From: Agelaius tricolor
Lineage: Eukaryota; Chordata; Aves; Passeriformes; Icteridae
Assembly: GCA_023055355.1 (NCBI GenBank)
Contig: JALJCS010000001.1
Location: 53,821,381 to 53,885,380, forward strand
Length of the DNA: 64,000 nucleotides
Direction of reading: 5' to 3'
Both the position numbers and the translations under genes were made by a program. Below the pieces are notes generated by a model, which saw only the letters and a program-made list of their open reading frames with translations, was not told the origin of the DNA and searched no databases. Shown here in pieces: positions 35,001-43,669 of the stretch. Every line of letters begins with the position of its first letter. Position 1 is the first letter of the stretch.

Positions 35001-37545
35001 TATTCTATAAATGCCAGATATCTCCTCTTCCCATCTGTGGAGGTTAAAGAGCTCAGCAAGGGTATGTTCACTTTGCTACCATCTAGCAACAGGAACTCTG
35101 CTAATCTGTTCTTGGTGCTTTCAGTTTTTTCATTGTGCTGTCAGAGAAAGCTGGGGAAAAACAACAAACCTCCTTTTTGTTTTGGGTTGTGTGTTGAATT
35201 ATTGCAAGCAATTCTGAGTAGTTGTTTCATTTGATTGCAGAGGTGAGAGGAAAAAGGGGGAGTCAGAAGAAATTGTTGCCTATGCTAGTTGGAAAAAGGG
35301 ATTACAAACAAAATGCTACACCTTTTACTGTCATAGTAATAAAAACATCTCTCACCCTTGCCAGAAGAATGGTATAATCTTATAACACTGTAAAAATTAT
35401 GTTGCTCTTTCTCCAGATTCTCCTGCCCTTAAACAGCTGAATGATGACTTCTTGTCTTTTGCCAAAGACAAGAAATTTTCAGTGCTGAGTTTTGCAGAAA
35501 CCCTACCCACACACATAGGCAGCATGTTAAAACTGCATGTTGTACCTGTAGAGTCAGCAGGTAAGTGAGAAATAGCCATTTAATTTATTTAATTTGATAT
35601 CTGTTGATGTAAACATCAATAACGAGAAAAGGTTATAAATATTATGGTAAAAAATGTAGAAAAATAAGGCTAGTACAGTGTGGGGGTTTTTGTTTAAACT
35701 TTTGACTGCTGAGATCAGAAGCAGCTACATTTAGATCTTAAAATAACAGTTGTTTGTTTTGATTTTGTGAAATCAGAATAACATCTGTTAAAAAAGAAGG
35801 GTAGACCCTGGTCTGATGTTGGAGTCCTTTCATTTGGAATTATGACTAGTTGTGGTTTCTCTTTGAATAGGTAGGCTGCATAGTGTTTCAGATGCTTCTG
35901 TAAACTCCTTTATTTGCTCCTTTAAAAAACTAAGAAAGAAAATTAGCCAACTGCTAATGGAAGGAAAACGTCACAAAGCTGGTTTTCAGTGTTAAGAATC
36001 CTTTACCTTCCACATCTCGTGAACTCCAGCAATAGAGTTTGCCTCCTGAAGAGTTCCCTCCATCTTTTTGCCTTTTTTAGGAGAAGGGGAAACCAGACAT
36101 GTTTTTCCCTTGCTTTTATTTACGTGTGTTCAACTTAGAAAACTGTTTTAAGTCTTATATTTTCAGTCTTTCTTTTGCACTGCCCGAGGTATCAGTAAAG
36201 CCAGAAACCACTGCTTTGTTAGGTTTTAGATCAGGCTTTCCACCAGCTAAATCCACAAGCTTGAGTGCAGGGTTAGGTACTCTGAAAAAGGTGGGCTGTA
36301 CATCCCTGTTTATCTGAGTTACTATTTAGCAGTTTTTTGCGGCAGATCCTCTTGAGCAGCAATGTTTTGCAAAAATGTTGCTGATGCAGTTTTATTGCAA
36401 AGGACTGAAAAACTGAACTTTTTTTTGTTATTATTTAACAAAATTAGGTTAAAAAGAGGGCTGAATAACAGAACCCAAGTGAGTACTGTGCACTTGTAAT
36501 TTTGTAGCATGTCTCCTTTTCTAGGGGTGACACCTAGCACATGAGTGCTCTTGAAAACCTTTAGAGGGCACCTAGCAGTTCTGTAGCAGGCCGCTGTTCA
36601 AAACACGGGCTGATGGGCAAACAGCTCCCTGTTTCTTGCATGTCTGCTTGTGCACATGAAAGCAGAGCTTCATCCTGCTCTAGTGTAGTTTTACATGGTT
36701 TGAGATACAGAAGTCAAAGCAAAATGGAGGATTTCTCTAGGTGATGGGAGAATAGACAATAAACTGGGATGTGGCAGTCACAGCATCCTAACTGGAAAGT
36801 TAGCAGTGATGGCTGTCAAGAAAGAATAAATGCTGTAGTGTGCCCAAAATCAGTAGCTGAAAATGGAATATTTGTATTCTACAATTAAGCAATGTAAATA
36901 TTTCATTTCTCTGGAAATGTGCTTAGTGATTTGCAGCATATTTCAGGGTCATTGTAGTCCAAATTTTAATGTCCATGTCAAAGTATTTGTGTAAGGGATA
37001 TGGGCAATTAGTGGTGATCAGATTCAAGTTACCATGCATTAAACTACATCCCTGATCATATCAATGCTTAAACCTCAGTCAGGACCGTGCTATCAGTAAA
37101 TGAAGTTTTGTTTCAGCAAAGTTGTCTGTATGGAGAAATGTACATTTGTGTATTTCAAAGACAGCAGAACTCTGACCTAATGGTGTCTCATGTGCCAGTG
37201 CGGGTTTTGTGGCAACACAGAGCTCTATCAGGCCATAACTGTGTGTACTGATGCTTTTAGCACATGAAAAAATAATGATGAACAAAGAGTTTTACTGAAG
37301 ATAGGAGAAGTTGTTTTTGAGAGAGAAATTGCTAATGCAAGATGTTCTTTTCAGTCTAGGTTGTCATATGAACTCTGGTAGTTTTTTGGTTTTTTTTTTT
37401 TTTTCCTTTTCCAGACATAGGAATTGGAGACCTTATTCCAGTGGATGTTAATCATCTAAATATTTGCAAGCCAAAGAAGAAGGATGCTTTCCTGTATCAA
37501 CGTACACTGAAGTTCATTCAGGATGTTTTAGCCCCAGAACTGTGA
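16910..37545 (+). CDS. SERAC1: SERAC1: serine active site containing protein 1 (complete coding region, 16 coding exons)
   Basis: The family acts at mitochondria-ER contacts in phosphatidylglycerol remodelling and intracellular cholesterol trafficking. All 16 exons have GT-AG borders and compatible phases. Together they give 654 residues from the ATG at 16911 to the TGA at 37543-37545, matching the human length I recall. Visible parts: a hydrophobic segment at about 36-55; a helical armadillo-like region at about 100-380; and an alpha/beta-hydrolase domain with [11 protein letters not shown] (400-410), nucleophile motif SHSMG (498-502, Ser500), SVPHHG (533-538) and candidate His625 (DVNHLNIC). 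The first Gly of the GXSXG motif is Ser. The start is the conserved MSVAAYC. Exon 1 is noncoding, in the CpG island shared with GTF2H5. Introns hold CR1 and LTR copies. Candidate poly(A) hexamers ATTAAA lie at 37868 and 37878, and AATAAA near 41328. Confidence 0.98.
18354..18390 (+). CDS. SERAC1: SERAC1 exon 3 (37-nt microexon)
   Basis: Encodes R31-G43 ([13 protein letters not shown]), the first half of the predicted membrane segment. Acceptor TTTTCAAG, donor GTAAGT. A degraded copy of this exon and its following intron lies at 12265-12628. Confidence 0.95.
18703..18839 (+). CDS. SERAC1: SERAC1 exon 4
   Basis: Residues 44-88. It completes the membrane segment ([12 protein letters not shown]) and leads into a charged linker ending with SLNPSEYQ. 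Acceptor CTTTAAAG, donor GTAAGA. Confidence 0.97.
19165..19254 (+). CDS. SERAC1: SERAC1 exon 5
   Basis: Residues 90-118, basic and helical ([17 protein letters not shown]). Acceptor TTGTAG, donor GTAGGT. Confidence 0.95.
20195..20326 (+). CDS. SERAC1: SERAC1 exon 6
   Basis: Residues 119-162 with [17 protein letters not shown], well conserved in the family. The acceptor GTCAAAG was chosen over the downstream TTCAG because it restores frame and the E-Q-F-S-T match. Donor GTAATG. Confidence 0.93.
21913..22034 (+). CDS. SERAC1: SERAC1 exon 7
   Basis: Residues 163-203, including [20 protein letters not shown]. Acceptor CAACAG, donor GTAAGT; ends in phase 0. Confidence 0.97.
23205..23757 (+). mobile_element. 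CR1 LINE 3' fragment in SERAC1 intron 7
   Basis: A plus-oriented CR1 tail: CTGCAGGGGTGTGGCCTCCC, TTCAGCCTGGAGGAGACTGA, GGATATCAGGAAAAGTTTTT and the terminal TATGATTCTATGA at 23746-23757. 5'-truncated and noncoding. Confidence 0.92.
24095..24223 (+). CDS. SERAC1: SERAC1 exon 8
   Basis: Residues 204-246, with [20 protein letters not shown] and a helical end. Exactly 43 codons, phase 0 at both ends. Acceptor CTCACAG, donor GTGAGT. Confidence 0.97.
25562..25675 (+). CDS. SERAC1: SERAC1 exon 9
   Basis: Residues 247-284, beginning [13 protein letters not shown], a block almost invariant in SERAC1. 38 codons, phase 0. Acceptor ATTTCAG, donor GTAATT. Confidence 0.97.
26200..26232 (+). repeat. 33-bp direct repeat, copy 1 (SERAC1 intron 9)
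   Basis: Identical base for base to 29255-29287 (TTTCTGAATTCTG... to ...GATGATGTTTCTG); the flanks do not match. The origin is unknown. Confidence 0.85.
26976..27138 (+). CDS. SERAC1: SERAC1 exon 10
   Basis: Residues 285-338, armadillo-like helices ([32 protein letters not shown]). Acceptor ATGCCAG, donor GTAAAA. Confidence 0.97.
27275..27690 (+). mobile_element. Old CR1/L3-like LINE remnant in SERAC1 intron 10
   Basis: The string of phrases GGGTGATTAAAAATTTGCAA, GAGAATATGATGGAGATTTA and GAGACAAATTCATGAAATGA follows the order of the 3' end of ancient amniote CR1/L3 elements ('gagaggtgattta...tataaaat...gataaattcatgga'). Strongly decayed; recognised by pattern only. Confidence 0.4.
29255..29287 (+). 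repeat. 33-bp direct repeat, copy 2 (SERAC1 intron 10)
   Basis: Exact copy of 26200-26232. It lies next to the polypyrimidine tract of exon 11, where branch-point sequences are expected. Confidence 0.85.
29322..29472 (+). CDS. SERAC1: SERAC1 exon 11
   Basis: Residues 339-388 ([35 protein letters not shown]). Acceptor AATGTAG, donor GTAAAG. A 33-bp sequence repeated from intron 9 lies at 29255-29287, 34 bp before the exon. Confidence 0.97.
30267..30408 (+). CDS. SERAC1: SERAC1 exon 12
   Basis: Residues 389-436. The hydrolase domain begins here with [17 protein letters not shown] (HG oxyanion-type turn), followed by an acidic loop. Acceptor GATCAG, donor GTAAAA. Confidence 0.97.
31187..31287 (+). 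CDS. SERAC1: SERAC1 exon 13
   Basis: Residues 437-469 ([20 protein letters not shown]...). The VEYD strand belongs to the hydrolase core. Acceptor TTTAG, donor GTAAGA. The following 2.95-kb intron holds two CR1 copies in opposite orientation. Confidence 0.97.
31674..32212 (-). mobile_element. CR1 LINE 3' fragment, minus, SERAC1 intron 13
   Basis: It starts with the reverse-complement CR1 terminus (CATAGAATCATTTAGGTTGG) and continues through AACCCAGCACTGCCAAGGCC, GAAGAAATTTTTCCTAATAG and TTCTCCAGGCTAATTGATCC to CCTGCTGGCCACACTG. 5'-truncated and noncoding. Confidence 0.93.
32795..33043 (+). mobile_element. CR1 LINE 3' fragment, plus, SERAC1 intron 13
   Basis: A short CR1 tail: TTTAGATTGGGTATTAGGAA, AGCAGTTGGACTCCATGATC and the terminal ATGATTCTGTGATTCTA at about 33027-33043. 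It is opposite in orientation to the CR1 600 bp upstream. Confidence 0.9.
34240..34337 (+). CDS. SERAC1: SERAC1 exon 14 (catalytic serine)
   Basis: Residues 470-502, ending with the nucleophile elbow VWVSHSMG. Ser500 is the expected catalytic serine. Acceptor TGTGCAG, donor GTAAGC. Confidence 0.97.
34879..35061 (+). CDS. SERAC1: SERAC1 exon 15
   Basis: Residues 503-563: GLLVKKML after the nucleophile, then [16 protein letters not shown] and the [14 protein letters not shown] stretch. Acceptor TTGCCAG, donor GTATGT. Confidence 0.97.
35417..35560 (+). CDS. SERAC1: SERAC1 exon 16
   Basis: Residues 564-611 ([15 protein letters not shown]..., [11 protein letters not shown]). Acceptor TCTCCAG, donor GTAAGT. 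Confidence 0.97.
37415..37545 (+). CDS. SERAC1: SERAC1 exon 17 (stop codon)
   Basis: Residues 612-654 and TGA. It contains [19 protein letters not shown] with candidate catalytic His625. The acceptor follows a long T-tract (about 37386-37409). Confidence 0.97.
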
Positions 37546-40500
37546 GACTGAGGTTTTGCCATCCTTTCCTGGTTGTGTCCTGTGTTTGGTGTAACACAGA
37601 AACTTCTAACATTTGTTAGGGGATCTGCAGAATTACAAGGGTGCTGTGTCTATAGTATCTGCTGCTGAATAATTTCCTGTACATCTTGAACTTGAGGCAC
37701 CTGTCCAATTTCTTTCTCAAAATACATCCAAAACAAATACAAACTTGGCAAAAAGAAAGTCTGTGCCCAGGGTATCTTCTTTTAGCAAAAAAAAAAAAAA
37801 CAACAAATAACCAAGCTTGCTTTGAAAGCAGATAAATATACAGCTGGGATAAAATCTTATAGACAGGATTAAAAACAATTAAATGAGGTGGTTATTTGTT
37901 GTGTCAAAGGGGAGAAAGCAGTATGTGACTGCTGCAAAGTTGTGGTTTGCTGCCCATGGTAGGGTAGCCTGACTGGAGCCTGAAAAATTAGTATTCAAGT
38001 GAATTAAGGTAGCACTTTGGCCTAGTGACCCAATTTTAGGAGGTTTTGTCATTTGCCTTTTCTTTTAAAACATCAGCCACATTTGTCAGCAGATGCAGCA
38101 TCTGTTTTTCTGCATGAGAAATGGACAGGTTGGTAGCTTGCCTTGCTTAGAAAATTGGGGTTGTTTTAATGAAAACAAAAGAAAAGAAATGTTCATCTTC
38201 TTGTGTATTTCCCTCCTAATCTTAGCAACTTGTGAGACTGCTTTCCTTAGGACAGTGTGTGTCTGGTCAGACAGGGCAGTTCTGTGCCTGTTCACATTGG
38301 AGATGTGTTTGATGAGCTCAGCTCTTCTTTGCTCTTGGGAGACTCCAAGAAATTGGTACATTCAAATCCCTGGCTCGTGTTACTCATACAGAAACTTTTC
38401 TGTAGCTGATTTAAAGAAGAGCATTGAAAATGCTCAGGTGGAGCACAACAGATGTAGGCCCTGACAAGAAAGTTGATGCTTACAGTTTGGAGCTGGGGTA
38501 GAAAAAGGTAAGGCAGGAAGAAAATCAGGTGATTGTAAGGCCTCACTGGAAATTACCACAAATATTTTGATTTCCTGGGGCCCAAATATGTCTGCTGGTG
38601 TAGATACAGAGAAAACCAGCAGTGTCTTATTTGAGTTTGTTTGTTTATGTTTAGGATACCCTAACAGTACTGATGAGAAATCAGTATTTTTTAGATGAAA
38701 AAATGGCAGTGCACAGTCACTTTTTTGAAGTCTTAAATAATTTGCACTGTGGCTAAAAGCCTCATGTTATTGTGGTCTCTTTAGTCTCTTTACACCTGCA
38801 TCCCTCTCTGAAAACAAACATGGGCTGTGTAAAGCTGTACTGCCTTTGCTGACCATTTGTTAAATAAGGTCTGTATTGATGACAGGCTTGCGGTGTCTTC
38901 TCATGTCACTCCTGTGAGATGGATCCAGTATTAGTGTCCTTCAAATGATGGCTGTGAAAGCTGCCAAGGAGCTGGGATGCACCTTGCAGTTCTGCATGGG
39001 CTTGGTGCTGTGGGCACTGCAGTCCTGCCAGGTCCTGAGGGCAGCCCAGGAGGACACTGCAGCTCTAAATACACTTGAATTTGTAGACTTGAATACAGCT
39101 TTACACTGGAAATTGAGGGAACTGCAAAGTAAAATTCACAACAGCAGTACAGAAACTGTACATCACTACACTGGCAAAAAGAGCATTTCCCCCCCTAACT
39201 GAGAGGTAGGTAAGAACACTGCATGGCAGTATTTTGTATAGAAAATGTAAGAGAGATGTCATTATTCCTGAAGAGGTCTATATTTTTTACGCTGTGGTTT
39301 AGACTTCAGAGTGTAAATATATTAGTACACTTTGTATTCACAGAGTAGAGTATGTGGAATTCATGGTGAATAGACAAGACTTCTAATAACTGAATGCTTG
39401 TTTCATGTGACAAATCTATTAGTTTTAGTAGACTCCTTTGGCTTACTCAGATTCAGATCAGTGACTTTAAACATTAATCCTAGCAAATGCATCTATGTTT
39501 TGTAACTGGAATTATTAAGGCAATGTTCTCCTTTTTGTAACTGTATTTATATATGTGTAACTTCTAAAACTAATATTTGGTAGGGGGCTCTTGGGTTTGG
39601 GGGTTTGGGTTTTATGTTTTTGGAATATACTAATGAAATGTGATTTTAAAATGTCTTGGATATGTCACAAAATGTATTAAAGGTTAATGATCTGCCAGCT
39701 GAATACTCTGGACCGTGTTCTTTTTTGTTAAAGATCTGCATATTTTTTAGTGCTTGTCTTGTGCTGGGAGAATGTAACATTACCCTTTGCTTGGGTAAGA
39801 GGCACAGTGCTGGGGGGTGGCTGGTCTGGCATGTTTTGCCAAACTGAGCAGTTTGTCAGTTGTGCTTTTGGATTTTGCAGCAGTGTCTTCTAAAGTGTGT
39901 ACAGACATCAGTTTGAGGGCCAGCAGCTCTGTGGCTGAGCATTCATGTCTGCTTCCCATCAGGAATTGGACGCTTTTATGCTTCCTGGTGTCACGTTAAT
40001 TGAGAGTAGTGTCTTTGGGTAAATTCTCAGGTCTCAAAGTACTCTTTTAATGCCATCTGGTGGCTCAGCTGCAGGTGTGGCAGGCAGGTTGTGTGTGAGT
40101 TGTCTGAGGAGACGATGTTTCATCTGCATTGTGGCATCCAAGAGGAAATGGTGAGATGGGAAGGGAAGGCTAAAAGGGGTTGGTCAGTCCTCTTGCCCTT
40201 GCTGTCCAGCAGTCTGGTGTAACTGTGTTGGTGTTTCTAGCAGCAACAGCAACCAAGTATTCAATTGCTGTGATTACAGTGCTGTGAACTGGCTTCTGCT
40301 GAGATTTGTCCTTCCTGGTGCCAGCCAGAGTACCTGGCTGGAAATGAGAAATTTTCCATCTGGTGAAAATCCCAATTCTGGATGAAAAAGGAAAAGCAAA
40401 AATGTTGTTCTGTCAGAGTGAAAATTCTAACCAATGTTTTGGTTCTCTTTCTTTTGTTTGTTTCAGTGATAACCTCCCTAAAAAAGCTGAATCAGGCAGT

Positions 40501-42889
40501 TGCTTTACCAAGGAGAGCCACTTACCCACCCCAAACACGACTTCAGCAGAGCCACCAGGGTGCCTACTGCAACTTGAAGCTGCAGGACTGCAGCCATGGG
40601 CAAGCTCACGTGTGGTGTCTTGCCAAAGCCTCACATACTAAAGGCAGACACTTGTAGACTTGTGTCTGGTAAATCATACCTGGTTTCACAGCTGCCATCA
40701 GCAATTTTTGCCAAGTGCTGGCTTCATGACCAAAAGAATGTCACAGGATAACCACTCCCTACAACCCATTATATGCCCCTGAAGAGTGACAGCTGTCCCT
40801 GAGGACACTGATTTCCATTGATTATGTCCCAATGAGGATGGGCAGCAGAGCTGTGCTGTGGGTTTCCTGGTTGTGGACATCAGGTACTAAGGGGCATGGT
40901 GGGGCCTGGCTTAATCCCAAATGAAAAGGAAAGAGTCACTGCCTCCTGCAGTCTGAGTTTTCCATAGTGATTTCCCAAACATGGAGCAAGTCTGGCTCTG
41001 CTTTGCTTCCTCTGACCATTGAAACTAGAACCAGATCACAAGCAGGTCACAAGCTCCTGCCTCTGAGAAGACACGTGGCTGTGACTTTGGGCACCAGTGT
41101 GGAAGGTAATTTATTGAGACAGGAGATTCCTCATTCTGTGCTGTAACCTTTTCAGCTGGACTGTCTGTCCCCTTGCCTTGATTTGCTGCGACTGAGCAAT
41201 ATCTCCTGTCACTGATAGCATAAACCAGCGAGCTGCCGGGATTCATCCTTCAGTGGGCAGCTTGCCACAGACACAGACATAAGATAGAATGCTAAAGGCC
41301 ACATCCGTCTCTTATTCAAGGAGAGTAATAAAGCAGATTTTATTTGACTTGTATAAATCCAGTTTAATTGGCTTTCCTGCTAACACTTTCATTAACATGT
41401 AAATTAGCTGTCCTAGAGCTGTTAATTATCTTTGCAGAAAATGTTGGATGTGATCATATACCGTACTCTTTCTTTTTTATTGCTAATGTTTTATACTGAG
41501 ATGTGCCCATAAATATTCACTGTATTTTTTAAGAGGAGGACCAAGAGGCAAAGGCTTTGTGTCATCTTGTAGGGAAATGAGTATCTTATATTATTCACCA
41601 GCCTGCAACCACGTTAGGCTGACACTCACAGGAGAAGCTAAGCACTGGGCTTTATGGGCTTGGCCTTTGAAGGGTCGGGGGATTTTTTTTTAAGTGTTTG
41701 GCAAATGAGAGAGCAGAGGAGGATGACAGGTGCTCAAAGGCAGCATCCACTCTTACAGGATCTCTTGTGTTCAAAATCTGGCAGTGGCAGAGAAACAGGT
41801 AGGCATTGTGAGGAAGAAAATGGCTGCATTCCCAGTGTTTGGGAAGCTCAGAACAAGCTAATTAATTTTCCTGTAGAAAAAGGAAAAAAACCTTAACTTT
41901 TTAAATACATCTCAAAAATTTTTTTGAAAATTAGTTGTTTTTTCAGCTTCGCCACCTGCTTAAAAATGTTCTTTTTCCTTTATTAATGAAAGATCTTGAT
42001 GCTTCTCTTAACAAGTTACCATGACAAGTTGCAATCTGGTTATTAGCTGTCTGCTTTGCACAAATGGCATCCATCATGCACAGTTCTACCCCACAGGCAA
42101 GGCAGAAAGAACCAGCTCGCTCCTCATCTGCACTGTGGAAACAGAAGACCGACATGGCATTTGCTTGTGAAGAGAGTGGGAACAGGGACACAACTCCTGA
42201 ATTGCTGAACTGCCTTTAGCATAAGACATGCCCATGCCAATACCTGTGGCATCAGCTGGTCTCAACCATTCCCATATTTCCTCGGGATCTGCACAGAAAA
42301 TGCACAAGCAGCCTATAGCATCTCTGCAGTGAAACAGCATTGGAAAACTATAGTCCCTTTTCCAAGTGTGCTGTTGGTCATGGGCTTGGGAACAAAAACC
42401 AGGGTGAGGTTTGGAAACTTGCAGCAGAGCAATACCAGTGTTACTGCTGTTGTTATACTGGTGTACATTCCTCCTTGAGATGTTTGTTCCAGAATAACTG
42501 GCAGACGAACTCTTCGAAGTAAGGATGCTTTATTTCAAACAGCAGAAATTGATTAAAATATATATTCCAAAGGAAAATGTTGGGGTTTTTTTAATGTCTT
42601 TTTTCCATACATCATTACATGTTCTTACATATAATTTGTACCTGAAATGAAATAAAACATCTTAAGATGGATTAATAAAAAGAAATAACTTAGAATAAGG
42701 AAGTTTTCAAATGAGCTGTAGGTAATGTTTGGTTGTATGTACTTTATATACTTCCCTCCAGGGGCCGTATCTTTAAATGTGAAAATGAAATGTAGCATGG
42801 ACAGATGATCATTAAATATAAAAAAGATTTTTTCTTAAAATTTTGCATCATAATTATGATTTCTTTTGGAACACTAAGGGAGTAAAATT
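37546..42889. other. Convergent spacer: SERAC1 and SYNJ2 3' UTRs
   Basis: SERAC1 ends on the left and SYNJ2 on the right, tail to tail. Plus-strand poly(A) candidates are ATTAAA at 37868 and 37878, ATTAAA near 39674 and AATAAA near 41328. The minus-strand candidate for SYNJ2 is AATAAA at 42534-42529, giving a 3' UTR of about 0.37 kb. The open frames here are below 100 codons with no recognised domains. The AT-rich stretch 41330-41450, with TAATTA-type cores, might be a conserved noncoding element, but one sequence cannot show this. Confidence 0.5.
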
Positions 42890-43669
42890 TTACAACTCTA
42901 AATCAGTATTTGTTTTCATTAAGGTATTTTTGTTTTGTTCTAAGACGAGCAGTTTGTTGAACCCGTCTGCTACTGCACTGCTGTCTTCATCATCACTAAA
43001 TGTCACCCAGTGACTGAAATCTTTCACATTGGGGTGATTTAAATTTTCTGAAGTGTGTGCTGGAGAAGTAGCTGACGGTGCCTGTGTGGAAAGAGGGAAG
43101 GGAGAATGAATGTCCAGGTCCAGAAGATTAGTGTTCTCTGGAAAGGAGCTGGTATCCAGTCGTTGTGGATGCTGGCCTGCTGCTGCAGAAGGGCCCTGGA
43201 GCTTCCCCATCAGTTCTGCAGCACTGGGTGCCAAGGGCTGAGTTGTGCTGTTTGCGGGGCCCGCAGAGGCTGTGGGAGCTGAGCGAGCAGGGCCATGAGT
43301 CTGGAGGCAGGAGCCAGGGTTGTTGTTGTTGGAGTTGAACAGTGACCCACTAAAAAGGGAGCTGTCACTGCTCTGGAGAACTTGGAGATGAAAAGCTGCA
43401 GGAGCCGACTTCTTCCTTCGTGGTGGCACCTTTGGGGCAAAGGGAGCGTTCTGGGGAGGCAGTACAATGGCCTCAGCTGTGCTTGCTGACAGGGGCTGCC
43501 TTTCACTGCTCCCCCTGCTCTCTTGAGGCTTCCCAGCTTGTGTTCTGGGTTTAGGGACTGGAGTGATCTTGGTTGGTCTAAGAATAGCTCCAGCTTCTAG
43601 ATGGGGCTCTAGCAAGCCAAAAGGAGACTGTGCTGTCTGTTGGTCGAATTGGTCTTCTGGAGACATGGC
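42890..43669 (-). CDS. SYNJ2: SYNJ2 last coding exon
   Basis: Residues 601-859 and TAA (42892-42890). Acceptor TTTCCTCCTCAG. It contains PVPKPRTQ, the conserved [16 protein letters not shown] block, an Asn run (SNNNNPG), the clathrin-box-like LLDLD (43126-43112) and [10 protein letters not shown] (WVTF at 43009-42998). The end LEL fits a class II PDZ ligand pattern (inference). Confidence 0.95.
   Translation of the reverse strand, partial: AMSPEDQFDQQTAQSPFGLLEPHLEAGAILRPTKITPVPKPRTQAGKPQESRGSSERQPLSASTAEAIVLPPQNAPFAPKVPPRRKKSAPAAFHLQVLQSSDSSLFSGSLFNSNNNNPGSCLQTHGPARSAPTASAGPANSTTQPLAPSAAELMGKLQGPSAAAGQHPQRLDTSSFPENTNLLDLDIHSPFPLSTQAPSATSPAHTSENLNHPNVKDFSHWVTFSDDEDSSAVADGFNKLLVLEQNKNTLMKTNTDLEL

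Noticed and set aside
41943..42340. Overlapping minus-strand open frames of 82-84 codons beyond the SYNJ2 stop
   Set aside because: No homology recognised and no matching splice sites to SYNJ2; most likely 3' flanking sequence. An alternative 3' exon is not excluded, but nothing supports one.
43210..43506. 98-codon minus-strand frame inside the last SYNJ2 exon
   Set aside because: An out-of-frame shadow of the SYNJ2 proline-rich coding sequence.
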